This document shows positions 19,325 to 28,319 of a stretch of DNA of 64,000 nucleotides, one piece after another. The notes beneath the pieces were generated by a model, which was given only the letters and a program-made list of their open reading frames with translations, was not told the origin of the DNA and made no database searches. Position numbers and translations under genes: made by a program. This DNA is from M0027 sp021713415 (lineage in GTDB: Bacteria; Pseudomonadota; Gammaproteobacteria; Francisellales; Francisellaceae): assembly GCA_021713415.1 (NCBI GenBank), contig JAKJJQ010000001.1, positions 87,469 to 151,468 of the forward strand. The letters run 5' to 3'. Every line of letters starts with the position of its first letter. Position 1 is the first letter of the stretch.

Positions 19325-20176
19325 ATGCAAAAAATTGCCATTGGGTTTATTGGTGGCGGTAATATGGCAAGAAGTCTTATAGCAGGCTTGATTGCTTCTG
19401 ATTTTGATGCCAATCGTATTTGGGTTTGTGATCGTAATAAGGCCAAGTGTGACTATTTTTCACAGAAATATCAAATTAATGCAACAGAAGATGCAAAGAC
19501 ACTAGCTGAACACTGTCAAGTGATTGTTTTAGCAGTTAAGCCAATGCATATGGCTGAAGTTGCAGTAGATATAGCCTCTATTGTTAAAGTAAAAAAACCG
19601 TTAATAATATCCATTGCTGCAGGCATTCCATTGACAACATTAGAGAGTTGGTATGGCTCAACGATGCCAATTGTACGCGCTATGCCAAATACACCAGCTT
19701 TAGTACAATGTGGTGCAACTGGACTTTGCCATAATGGTAATTTAGCAGACCAACAAGTTTCACAAGCAGAGCAAATTCTAAGAAGTTGTGGTGTGATTAC
19801 TTGGGTAGAAGATGAGTCATTAGTTGATGTTGTAACGGCTGTTTCTGGCTCTGGGCCTGCTTATTTTTTTAGAGTAATGGAGTTAATTGCTGATATTGCT
19901 GTTGAGTTAGGTTTAACAGAAGAGCAAGCACAGTTATTTACGGTACAAACTGCTTATGGCGCTTCACGGATGGCATTAGAATCATCTAAACCATTAAGTC
20001 ATTTAAGAGAACAAGTAACCTCAAAAGGTGGTGTTACTCAAGTGGCATTAGATGTGTTTGAAAAGCATCATTTACGTGATATGCTCAAGGAAGTATTAAC
20101 AGAGAATATTAAACATAGTGGTGTTTTAGCTGACTCATATCGTGAAATGCCAAAATTAGATTACAATCAATCATAA
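19325..20176 (+). CDS. proC: Pyrroline-5-carboxylate reductase
   Basis: Last step of proline synthesis, reducing pyrroline-5-carboxylate with NAD(P)H in the cytoplasm. The Rossmann motif GFIGGGNMA starts at residue 7, and the family signature is visible near the C-terminus (LREQVTSKGGVTQVALDVFE), as is VSGSGPAYFF in the middle. There are 283 residues. A strong ribosome binding site AAAGGGAG precedes the ATG. It is followed after 9 bp by yggT, a common gammaproteobacterial pairing (yggS is missing). Confidence 0.96.
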   Translation: MQKIAIGFIGGGNMARSLIAGLIASDFDANRIWVCDRNKAKCDYFSQKYQINATEDAKTLAEHCQVIVLAVKPMHMAEVAVDIASIVKVKKPLIISIAAGIPLTTLESWYGSTMPIVRAMPNTPALVQCGATGLCHNGNLADQQVSQAEQILRSCGVITWVEDESLVDVVTAVSGSGPAYFFRVMELIADIAVELGLTEEQAQLFTVQTAYGASRMALESSKPLSHLREQVTSKGGVTQVALDVFEKHHLRDMLKEVLTENIKHSGVLADSYREMPKLDYNQS

Positions 20177-20185
20177 GGTGGGATC

Positions 20186-20731
20186 ATGACAGGTGCAGTG
20201 GTTAATGTACTTGATTTTTTAATTCAGGTTATCTTTCAATTTTATTTAATCTGTGTTTTATTACGCTTTTTATTACAGTGGGTGAAAGCAGATTTTTATA
20301 ACCCCATTTGTCAATTTTTGATAAAAATAACCAATCCATTGTTAATTCCTTTGCGACGAATTATTCCAGGTTTCTTTGGGTTAGATATGGCTGCTTTGGT
20401 ATTGGCAATTTTAGTTCAATTTGTTGAAGTCTCACTTTTAGCTTTAATTAAAGATATTCCATTTAATGGTTGGCTTTATGTCTTTGGCTTAATTGAATTA
20501 TTTTTATTAATATTGAATATTTTCACATTTGCTATTTTAATTCGAGCATTATTAAGCTGGATTAATCCAAATCCTTATAATCCAGTAGCGATTTTGTTAT
20601 TCCAATTAACTGAGCCAATGTTAAGGCCATTACGTAAAAGAACAGTCTTTAGTGGTATGGATTTTTCACCATTTATAGCAATTATTATTTTGCAGGCCAT
20701 TGTTATTTTTATTCGCTCAATCATTGGCTGA
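20186..20731 (+). CDS. yggT: YggT family membrane protein
   Basis: Integral membrane protein of 181 residues with two YGGT domains, each a pair of helices: LLRFLLQWVKADFYNPICQF and the second copy IRALLSWINPNPYNPVAIL. The NP-Y-NP motif after the first helix of each repeat is diagnostic. Function is not established; the family has been linked to osmotic stress and is often next to proC/yggS. Ribosome binding site AAGGTGGG. It ends 14 bp from the convergent peroxidase gene. Confidence 0.92.
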   Translation: MTGAVVNVLDFLIQVIFQFYLICVLLRFLLQWVKADFYNPICQFLIKITNPLLIPLRRIIPGFFGLDMAALVLAILVQFVEVSLLALIKDIPFNGWLYVFGLIELFLLILNIFTFAILIRALLSWINPNPYNPVAILLFQLTEPMLRPLRKRTVFSGMDFSPFIAIIILQAIVIFIRSIIG

Positions 20732-20745
20732 TTTATATACTTATA

Positions 20746-22551
20746 TTATTTAGGTTTGACTGTTTTAAAGGCCTGAGTATTTTGCTTAACTCTAATAAAG
20801 TCATCTTTACCGCCAACACTAGAGTTATCACTAATTAAGCCTGCAATATTTCTTTTTAGAACCCATGTACCTTTCTTTTTCATTACTTTAAAACCAAGCA
20901 TTTTCAGTAGTTTTCTAAATTCCTTATTATTATTCATCAAGTTTTGATGCCAGAAACGATCGCTGTCTCTTAAAATCTGAAATTGCTTATCAAATAAAGC
21001 AATTGTTGTTTCACCAAACATTGTATTACCAACACGATCTTCAGCTAGCATACCAACAATAGGGTCAATGGTATTAACACCCATTGGATAAGCTTGAGCT
21101 AATTTATTTTGAATTTCGATGTTACTGGTGATCTCAGAGAAACTTGTAACAGCAGGTAGACCTAGAACTAAACGAGTTGTATTATAGTCATGTAAGCCTC
21201 TGTCACGTCCACGGTTAATGTGTGTTGCTTGTAGGTCATTTAATCTAAAATCAAGGAATGGCAGTTGTGGATTAATACTACGCAGTTCTTCTACTAATTT
21301 TAAATCATGTTTTTCAGCAACTGTAACTAATTGGCCTCTTAAAATAGGGTCAATACCAGCATCAAGTGAATTATGGTATGCACTATCAGAAGTCATTGGA
21401 TCAGCAGAGTTATCAATTGGTCCATCAACAATTGAGTTTCCATCTTTATCTAAGCGTTGACCTAATGCATGTAGTGTTGTATGCAATGTAAATGGTCCAG
21501 TAATAAATTCTACCAACATAGCAGGGAATACATCACTTTTATAACCAGAGTATGGTGGTAGTTTAATGCCGATTAATGGTAATAATTCATTGTATGTAAT
21601 TGCTTGATATTCAGCTTCAACTACTTTTCTTGTCATTTGGAATATAGCTTCGTCATACTCTTGGACAGTTACTGTTGTGGGATCAGGTAAACCAACTTTT
21701 AATTTCTTCTTAGTTGGTAAATCATTTAAGATTGTTGCAACACGATTATGCTCCCTTAAAAGTAGCGTACTGGGTACAGTACCAAGTGTAAATAATGCTA
21801 ATGCAACAGGCGATTCATCAGGTAAAAAACCTGGGCCAATAGGGAAGGCATTAGGTGTATTGGTAATATCTCTTAAATAACCCATTGTAGGTAGTACCAT
21901 CTCTCCATTTTCAGCAGGTTGTAGGTGAACCTTACCATTTTCAAGTGTACGTAAAGTTCGATTGTTAATTTCCATTGGATGATAAACAACATCTAGGTCT
22001 AACCATGGCGATGGAATATTGATTGTATCAGCGATTGGTGACATGCCAAATGTGGCTAAAGTAACCATTCGATTAAACTCAAGGAATTTACCACCTTCAG
22101 AGTCTGGATCAAATGCGGGATCTCCTACTGGAACAGGGATAGGTGCGGGATTGCTTCGATCAGCTAATGCTAAAGCAGTATCTGTGTGTATAAAAAACAA
22201 CCACCAAGAAGCAAGATCATTAATATTAAGTGGTTCAGGAATTGCTCCATCAGTTTGTGAGAGTAAATTACTAATAACGCGAACATTTGTATGGCCGTGA
22301 ATTTCTGGCCTTGCAGGTTGAGTGAAACCGTCAATAAAGGCATTATCTAAGATACCTAAACTAGAGTAATCCATTCTTGAATAGATACTAACATTAGGGC
22401 TAATAAAATTAAAAAATGGCATTGAATTGACACCCCATGTAGGGTTATCAACATTGTTTCCATAACCATCGAGTGTTCTATTTTCAGCATATAAACTATT
22501 GGATAGTAATATCAAAAATGCTGAAAAAAATGCAATGATGATTTTCTTCAT
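20746..22551 (-). CDS. Secreted animal-heme-peroxidase family protein, active site divergent
   Basis: 601 residues with an N-terminal signal peptide (cleavage likely after SLYA, residue 22), so exported. Homology to the animal-type heme peroxidase family (PF03098) is plain: TLLLREHNRVATIL (about 262-275), GIDPILRGQL, NRGRDRGLHDYNTTR, and GETTIALFDKQFQILRDSDRFW. However, the catalytic signatures do not match. Where relatives have WGQFLDHD (distal Gln and His), this protein reads WWLFFIHTD (only H122 nearby). The GDxRxxE motif with the distal Arg and Glu is absent before TLLLREHNR. The proximal GHS is replaced by LHTTLH (H357/H361). It may be a weak or non-catalytic relative. AAGGAG ribosome binding site. 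Confidence 0.85.
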   Translation of the reverse strand: MKKIIIAFFSAFLILLSNSLYAENRTLDGYGNNVDNPTWGVNSMPFFNFISPNVSIYSRMDYSSLGILDNAFIDGFTQPARPEIHGHTNVRVISNLLSQTDGAIPEPLNINDLASWWLFFIHTDTALALADRSNPAPIPVPVGDPAFDPDSEGGKFLEFNRMVTLATFGMSPIADTINIPSPWLDLDVVYHPMEINNRTLRTLENGKVHLQPAENGEMVLPTMGYLRDITNTPNAFPIGPGFLPDESPVALALFTLGTVPSTLLLREHNRVATILNDLPTKKKLKVGLPDPTTVTVQEYDEAIFQMTRKVVEAEYQAITYNELLPLIGIKLPPYSGYKSDVFPAMLVEFITGPFTLHTTLHALGQRLDKDGNSIVDGPIDNSADPMTSDSAYHNSLDAGIDPILRGQLVTVAEKHDLKLVEELRSINPQLPFLDFRLNDLQATHINRGRDRGLHDYNTTRLVLGLPAVTSFSEITSNIEIQNKLAQAYPMGVNTIDPIVGMLAEDRVGNTMFGETTIALFDKQFQILRDSDRFWHQNLMNNNKEFRKLLKMLGFKVMKKKGTWVLKRNIAGLISDNSSVGGKDDFIRVKQNTQAFKTVKPK

Positions 22552-22986
22552 GAGGGTCTCCTTATGAGTTTTGCAGATGGGGACACAATAATAAGTTAAG
22601 CAGTAATATCGAAAAATGGTTAGACAATCACAGAGCTTGTAATTTTGGAAAATTTTGAATTACTAGCTGATAGAGATAGTTAATTAAAAATATAATTTAA
22701 TAAAATATTGCAATAGCGTTCTTTGTTATTTGTTAACGTTATTGTTTTTGAGTAATTAATAAAAAAAACTTATTTTCTGCTTATTTTATTTGCAAAATGT
22801 AAGATTATTTTTGTTTTAAGATATTTATAATTAGTTATATTTTCATATTGCATATATTGTTTGTTTGTAAAAATTAATCAAAATAAGGCTATACTGTAGT
22901 TTGACGGTATTGTATAGATAATTTATATGTAAAATGCATCATTTATTTTTATGATATATTGACTTTGATAATTAAAAGGTAATTAT
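22552..22986. other. 435-bp divergent intergenic region
   Basis: Very AT-rich region between the peroxidase gene (minus) and an MFS gene (plus). I see no open frame with a ribosome binding site and no RNA gene. It carries a plausible plus-strand promoter (listed separately) and an ATAC/GTAT inverted repeat around 22890-22910. Confidence 0.6.
22901..22929 (+). promoter_or_regulatory. Possible sigma-70 promoter for the MFS gene at 22987
   Basis: TTGACG at 22901-22906 and TATATG at 22924-22929 with a 17-bp spacer, 58 bp before the ATG. The -35 box matches 5 of 6 positions; the -10 is weaker. Confidence 0.4.
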
Positions 22987-24243
22987 ATGAAAAAATCATT
23001 ATTTTCATTATTGTTAGTTGTATTTATTGATGCTGCTGGGATTGGTTTATTATTTCCAGTGTTAAATACCATTATTATGGATCCAAGCGTTGATTTTCTT
23101 GCTAAAGGCACATCTGATTTTTGGCGCCATTTAGATTATGGTATTGTTGTTGCTGTTTTTTTCTTAGCATGGTTTTTTGGTGCAACTTATATCTCAAAAA
23201 CATCAGATACGATAGGCCGTAAAAAATCATTGGTTATTTGTCTGATTGGACTTTTCTTAGGTTATGGCTTAACCATTGTTGCCATTTATGCTAAAAGCTT
23301 AACATTACTAATTATTGGACGTGTAATTTCAGGATTAACAGCAGGTAGTCAGCCTGTTGCACAAGCTGCAATTATTGATATTAGTGATGATGAACATAAA
23401 ACAAAAAATTTAGGTCTTATTATGTTTGCATTTTCACTTGGAATGGTAATGGGGCCTGTTATTGGTGGTGTATTTACAAGTAAAGAAATTTATCACGGAT
23501 TTAATAGTGCAACACCATTTTTTATTATTTTAGCCATTACATTAATTAACCTTGTTTTATTAGCATTGTATTTTAATGATGAGAAAAAAGCACAAGGTCG
23601 ATTTAAGTTAGAGATTTTAAGTGTTTTTACTCAGTTTGCACCAATGGTAAAATTAAAAAAAGTAAGAAAGTTATCTATCGTTTTTTTTATTATGCAGTTT
23701 GCCTTTAATACTTTTTATGTATTTGTACCGCTTTATTTATTTGAGGTATATGGGTTTGCAACATTAGGTAATAGTATTTTGATGTTGGTTTTAGGTTTTT
23801 CAATGGCATTAAGTAGTCGCTTTCTTGTGCCTATCTTTGCAAAGCGTATGTCTAACCAAAGTACTGTGATATTAGGTTTAGCAATTATGGCAGTTTCAGT
23901 AACATTAATGATTACAGTAAAAACATGGCTAGTACCATTTATTATTGCTGTACCATTTATGTTGGCTTTTGGACTAGCTTATACGAATATGCTTTCTTTA
24001 TTTTCAAATAGTGTTGATCAAAGCCAACAAGGTTGGGTGATGGGAATTACAGTTTCACTCTTTACTTCAGGTGCTGCTATTACATCTTTTGTCGGTGGTG
24101 AATTAGTTGATTTAAGTATTAATCTACCATTTATTATCACGATTATTGGCTTTGTTATTAGCTTATGGCTTTTATATTTATTTAGAAAGTCAGTGAGTAG
24201 TTGTCATTTACAGAAAGATGATGAGGTTATAAATGTTCCTTAA
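22987..24243 (+). CDS. MFS transporter, TetA-like group
   Basis: Carrier of 418 residues with about 12 helices. Helix 1 (DAAGIGLLFPVLNTII) and the loop 2-3 motif (KTSDTIGRKKSLVICLIG) resemble the TetA/multidrug H+ antiporter group, and GRVISGLTAGSQPVAQAAI resembles the conserved helix 4-5 region of the same group. Substrate unknown. Ribosome binding site AAAGGT. It ends 6 bp from the convergent unknown gene. Confidence 0.85.
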   Translation: MKKSLFSLLLVVFIDAAGIGLLFPVLNTIIMDPSVDFLAKGTSDFWRHLDYGIVVAVFFLAWFFGATYISKTSDTIGRKKSLVICLIGLFLGYGLTIVAIYAKSLTLLIIGRVISGLTAGSQPVAQAAIIDISDDEHKTKNLGLIMFAFSLGMVMGPVIGGVFTSKEIYHGFNSATPFFIILAITLINLVLLALYFNDEKKAQGRFKLEILSVFTQFAPMVKLKKVRKLSIVFFIMQFAFNTFYVFVPLYLFEVYGFATLGNSILMLVLGFSMALSSRFLVPIFAKRMSNQSTVILGLAIMAVSVTLMITVKTWLVPFIIAVPFMLAFGLAYTNMLSLFSNSVDQSQQGWVMGITVSLFTSGAAITSFVGGELVDLSINLPFIITIIGFVISLWLLYLFRKSVSSCHLQKDDEVINVP

Positions 24244-24249
24244 AAAGGA

Positions 24250-25653
24250 TTAAGAAAGTTCTTTTTCATCTGTATCAGTATATTGCATTTGTTGAGTTTG
24301 ATTTGCGGTTACTTGAAAAAGTGGTGGAGGCGCATGAGCATCTACATTAAAGCTAGAAATAGGGGGTTGTTGAGGTGTAGCTGTTGTGTGGTCAGATGGT
24401 AAAGGAGGATACAATGGTTGAGGAGAATTATAAGTTTGTTGGGCCTGTTCAGAGGTAGTACTCAGAGGTGGTGCGCTACCTTCAAAATTTGGTTGCTTTT
24501 GGTAAATATCATTAGCTGTCTGAACTTGAACTGGCTGCCCTGTCACGGGGGTACCAATTTGTGGCTGATACATATTTATAAATTCACGGCAATGCATACT
24601 AAAATAAGGTTTATCTTCTGTAACTGTGCCTGTTTCTTTTCCATTGGTAATGTTTTGAGAGGCATCTTCAAAAGTATTAATATTTAAGCTTTTATCTTTT
24701 GAAGCATTTTTGATATTAAATAAGGTCGTTTCAATATTGACACCTACACCAAAAGTATCAAGATAATTATTAGTTGCTTTTAATCTATCTTTAACTGCAT
24801 TCAATGAGTCAGGGTACATAATATGTGGGCCATTGTCATTATGATGAGCTAGTATGTAGATTGATTGTTCTAAAAGATATTCCATAGCTTTTGCATAATT
24901 AGAGTAAATTTTCTCATGTTGAACTTCAGGCTGTGTAAGTAGTGAATAATGTAGTAATTCATATAAGTTTATTAGCGTGTTTTGTAAATCTTCAATGAGT
25001 TGTATTTTTTTAAAGTTGTCAGTGGTGTTTTTTGCTATATTGAGTGCATTAAATAGCTCAAAGTGTGCATTTTGAATAGCAAAATAATTGGAATCAAATT
25101 TAGGCATATCTTCAGCATGTTTTAGCTGTTGGGAACAAAAATGCTTATAAAAATGAGGTTCACTTACATAGCTTAAAGGTGCTTGGCCTAATGCATTAAA
25201 AGTTTTTACTGTATTATCTTCTTCATTTAGTTTATTAGTAATAATATTTTTAATATTTGCTAGTATGGTTTCGATTGTCTTTAAATCTTCAACATCATAA
25301 AGTTTTAAACGCTCAATTTCTGTTTCTAACCTCGCTCTTGATGCTTTAAAAGCAGTCGATGTACTATAAAAATGGTTGGTATGTGATAAAATATAGACAG
25401 CTTGTTCAAGAAACTGACTAATTATTTGAGCATGTTGTTTGAATAATGGTTCATTACTAGCTTGAGTAGCATGTTGAAGATTTGAATAATAAAGTTGATT
25501 AATACTTTCTGATAATATTAATAGGCTTACTTGTAAGTCTTCTATCCATCTTCCTTTCTCGTAGTTAGTAGTATTATTTCTGGCTACGTTAAGTGCATTA
25601 TGAAGATCAAAAACAAGTGATTGAATTTGATGAAATTGTCTAAATCCTGACAT
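24250..25653 (-). CDS. Hypothetical protein with duplicated helical module and proline-rich tail
   Basis: Not recognised. I choose the ATG at 25653 (MSGFRQFHQ) because AGAGGA sits about 8 bases upstream; an ATG 12 codons earlier lacks such a site. The 467-residue protein has two copies of a ~150-residue helical module: FDLHNALNVARNNTTNYEKG...FLEQAVYILSHTNH...ETILANIKN and ELFNALNIAKNTTDNFKK...LLEQSIYILAHHND...TTLFNIKN. The last ~100 residues are Pro/Gln/Thr-rich with PPLSTT, LYPPLP, PPPLF and end in an acidic DTDEKELS. There is no signal peptide. Disordered proline-rich tails occur in secreted effectors, but that is speculative. Confidence 0.7.
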   Translation of the reverse strand: MSGFRQFHQIQSLVFDLHNALNVARNNTTNYEKGRWIEDLQVSLLILSESINQLYYSNLQHATQASNEPLFKQHAQIISQFLEQAVYILSHTNHFYSTSTAFKASRARLETEIERLKLYDVEDLKTIETILANIKNIITNKLNEEDNTVKTFNALGQAPLSYVSEPHFYKHFCSQQLKHAEDMPKFDSNYFAIQNAHFELFNALNIAKNTTDNFKKIQLIEDLQNTLINLYELLHYSLLTQPEVQHEKIYSNYAKAMEYLLEQSIYILAHHNDNGPHIMYPDSLNAVKDRLKATNNYLDTFGVGVNIETTLFNIKNASKDKSLNINTFEDASQNITNGKETGTVTEDKPYFSMHCREFINMYQPQIGTPVTGQPVQVQTANDIYQKQPNFEGSAPPLSTTSEQAQQTYNSPQPLYPPLPSDHTTATPQQPPISSFNVDAHAPPPLFQVTANQTQQMQYTDTDEKELS

Positions 25654-25887
25654 CTTAATATCCTCTTTTAAATATTTACACTTAATCATTATAGATAACT
25701 TATAAAAGTTGTATATATTTAAAATATTACATAAATTAAGTAACGTTTGTTTTAATTTTTTTGTATATAAATCAGTTGTATATAATTAATTTAATAAGTT
25801 TTTGATGATTGTGCATACAAAAAATAAAAGAGCAATATTTCACTTTGTAGCTTTAAAAGTGGCTTTAGTATGTGTTCATTAAAATAT

Positions 25888-27213
25888 TTAAACATGAGCC
25901 TTTAATATATTTAAAGACTTAAGGGTTTTGATTTTTAATTCTTCTAAAATGACATCATCAGCAATTAATGGCGGTAGCCAATAAATAGTATTACCTAAAG
26001 GCCTAAGTAAAATGCCTTCTTTAACGGCAATTTGATAGAGTTTAAATCCAAGTCGTTCTTTTGGATTATTGACTTTTAAGTCACAGGCGGCCATTGCGCC
26101 AACTTGGCGAATGTTATGAATCATTTGCGTTTTATGAGCAATCGATTCCATATGGCTTTTCATTATTTTACCCATATCATTAGCATGGTTAATAATATTA
26201 TCTTCTTTAACAATATTTAACGCTTCTAATGCAATTGCTGCACCTAGTGCATTACCAGAGAAAGTATGTGAATGTAGAAATGATTTTCCCTTGTCATAGT
26301 CATCATAAAATAAATCATAAATCTCATCAGTAGTCATCACACAGCTAAACGGAAGCCAACCAGATGTTAAACCTTTAGATAAACAGACGAAATCAGGTTT
26401 AATCTGAGCATATTCACAAGCAAGAAACTTACCCGTTCGACCAATGCCAGTCATAATCTCATCAGCGATTAAATGGATATGATTGTCTTTAGCCCATGCT
26501 GCAAGTCGTTTAAGAAAATCAGGGCTGTACACAAGCATACCACCAGCACCTTGTAAAATTGGTTCAAAAATAATCGCAGTAGCTGTATCTTTATATTTTT
26601 CAATTTCAGGTAATGCTTTTAACCAATATTCTTCTGCATTATGCCAAAGTGGGTCATTTTCTCCTGAAACATAAGGTATATGGTTGATAATAACAGGCTC
26701 TAGTAACATAGACTGATAAGCATCTTTATAAATACCCAGATCACTAACACTTAATGTTGCAGTTGTTTCACCATGATAACCATTTTTAAGTGCTATAAAT
26801 TGCGTGCGTTTAGTTTCGCCTTTGATAACTCGACTATGAATACTCATCTTCATAGCAATTTCAACAGCACATGAACCGTCACCAGCATAGAAAGTTTTTG
26901 ATAACCCTGGCAAAATATTTGTTAGCTTTTCAGATAGATTAACGATGGTTTCATAAGTTGTATTCGCAAATATGACATGCTCAAATCGTTCTGCTTGATT
27001 AAATAGTGCTTGTTTTAATCTTGGGTGATTATGACCTAATGACTTACACCACCAACTTGAAATTGCATCTAAGATTTGTTGTTTATTTTTTAATGTAATA
27101 TAGCAACCTTGCGCATGATCAATAACTAAGGGTTTAAATGTTTCATAGTCTTTCATTTGAGAGCATGGGTGCCAGATTGTATTATGTGTTTTTTGATGTA
27201 TTGTTTGATTCAT
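25888..27213 (-). CDS. bioA: Adenosylmethionine-8-amino-7-oxononanoate aminotransferase
   Basis: PLP enzyme that converts KAPA to DAPA in biotin synthesis. Class III aminotransferase features: WHPCSQMKDYE at the N-terminus, GDGSCAVEIAMKM, HLIADEIMTGIGRTGKFLACE, and the PLP lysine in CLSKGLTSGW. There are 441 residues. It is divergent from bioBFHCD with 98 bp between starts. The ribosome binding site AAGG lies inside the left arm of the BirA-type operator, so repressor binding should also block its expression. Confidence 0.96.
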   Translation of the reverse strand: MNQTIHQKTHNTIWHPCSQMKDYETFKPLVIDHAQGCYITLKNKQQILDAISSWWCKSLGHNHPRLKQALFNQAERFEHVIFANTTYETIVNLSEKLTNILPGLSKTFYAGDGSCAVEIAMKMSIHSRVIKGETKRTQFIALKNGYHGETTATLSVSDLGIYKDAYQSMLLEPVIINHIPYVSGENDPLWHNAEEYWLKALPEIEKYKDTATAIIFEPILQGAGGMLVYSPDFLKRLAAWAKDNHIHLIADEIMTGIGRTGKFLACEYAQIKPDFVCLSKGLTSGWLPFSCVMTTDEIYDLFYDDYDKGKSFLHSHTFSGNALGAAIALEALNIVKEDNIINHANDMGKIMKSHMESIAHKTQMIHNIRQVGAMAACDLKVNNPKERLGFKLYQIAVKEGILLRPLGNTIYWLPPLIADDVILEELKIKTLKSLNILKAHV

Positions 27214-27216
27214 TCA

Positions 27217-27246
27217 AGTTAACCTTATAAAAATTTATGGTTGACT
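27217..27246. promoter_or_regulatory. BirA-type biotin operator between bioA and bioB
   Basis: Inverted repeat AGTTAACC (27217-27224), 14-bp spacer, GGTTGACT (27239-27246): seven of eight positions pair. This matches the known BirA operator form (TTGTAAACC or GTTAACC, N14-16, GGTTTACAA/GGTTAAC). It lies in the only divergent biotin promoter, and a BirA with a DNA-binding domain is encoded at 32363-33346. The left arm overlaps the bioA ribosome binding site and the right arm holds the bioB -35 box. Confidence 0.85.
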
Positions 27247-27269
27247 GTGGGCTTACCTTACCATAGAAT
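27241..27269 (+). promoter_or_regulatory. Sigma-70 promoter of bioBFHCD
   Basis: TTGACT (27241-27246), 17-bp spacer, TAGAAT (27264-27269): each box has five of six consensus bases. The -35 box is within the right arm of the BirA operator. The expected RNA start is about 27276, leaving a ~36-base leader before the GTG of bioB. Confidence 0.8.
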
Positions 27270-27311
27270 CAGCCAATCAACAATCATTAGATGGTTTAGG
27301 AAATTTCAGTC

Positions 27312-28316
27312 GTGGATAGTATACAAACTGAAGAAAAATCAAATAAATATAATACAAATAGTCAATATAACAAACAAACAATTAGGCAGTTATTTGATCA
27401 ACCTTTTTTAGAGGTTGTCTATCAAGCTGCTAGTGTCCATCGAAAGCATTTTAATCCACAAGAGATAGAACGGGCAACATTATTAAGTATTAAAACAGGT
27501 GCTTGTCCTGAAGACTGTGCTTATTGCCCACAAAGTGGTCACTATAATACCGGTGTTAAAAAAGAAAACTTAATGAGTGTTGAAGCAATTTTAACAAAAG
27601 CAAAAATAGCCAAAGCTAATGGTTCAACACGTTTTTGTATGGGGGCGGCTTGGCGAAATCCTCCTGAAAAAGAAATTCCAAAGATTATAGAGATTATTAA
27701 AGAAGTTAAGGCATTAGGTTTAGAGACTTGTATGACTTTAGGCACTTTAAGTAAACCATTAGCCGGTGCGCTTAAAGAAGCAGGCCTTGATTTTTATAAC
27801 CATAATTTAGATTCATCACCAGAGTTCTATAAAAAGATTATTACCACTAGAAGTTATGATGAGCGACTAAAGACATTACAACATGTCCATGATGCAGGTA
27901 TTAATATTTGTTGTGGTGGCATTATGGGTATGGGTGAAACAATTGATGATCGAGTCAATTTTCTTGAACAGTTATTATTATTACCACAGAGTCCTCAGTC
28001 GATTCCAATTAATCGCTTAATTGCAACAAAAGGGACGCCTTTAGCCGATACAAAAGAGATGGATCATTTTGATTTTATTAAGATGATTGCAATTACAAGA
28101 ATTATCTTTCCAACCTCTGTCATTCGTCTATCGGCAGGTAGATGTCAAATGTCTGATGAAATGCAGGCGTTTTGCTTTTTTGCTGGTGCTAATTCAATTT
28201 TTTATGGTAATGTACTTTTAACTTCTGCCAATGCAACAGCTGATGAAGATGTAATATTATTAAAAAAACTTGGCTTTAATATTACAGATAAGCCATTAAG
28301 CCAATGTAAAAGTTGA
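27312..28316 (+). CDS. bioB: Biotin synthase
   Basis: Radical-SAM enzyme that inserts sulfur into dethiobiotin. The radical-SAM triad is CPEDCAYC (C65, C69, C72). Other BioB hallmarks are YNHNLDSSPEFY, GGIMGMGET and SAGRCQMSDEMQA. There are 334 residues. The start is GTG, with AGGA 10 bases upstream and no alternative ATG before the catalytic part. It is the first gene of the bioBFHCD operon; bioF follows after 3 bp. Confidence 0.97.
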   Translation: MDSIQTEEKSNKYNTNSQYNKQTIRQLFDQPFLEVVYQAASVHRKHFNPQEIERATLLSIKTGACPEDCAYCPQSGHYNTGVKKENLMSVEAILTKAKIAKANGSTRFCMGAAWRNPPEKEIPKIIEIIKEVKALGLETCMTLGTLSKPLAGALKEAGLDFYNHNLDSSPEFYKKIITTRSYDERLKTLQHVHDAGINICCGGIMGMGETIDDRVNFLEQLLLLPQSPQSIPINRLIATKGTPLADTKEMDHFDFIKMIAITRIIFPTSVIRLSAGRCQMSDEMQAFCFFAGANSIFYGNVLLTSANATADEDVILLKKLGFNITDKPLSQCKS

Positions 28317-28319
28317 TCT

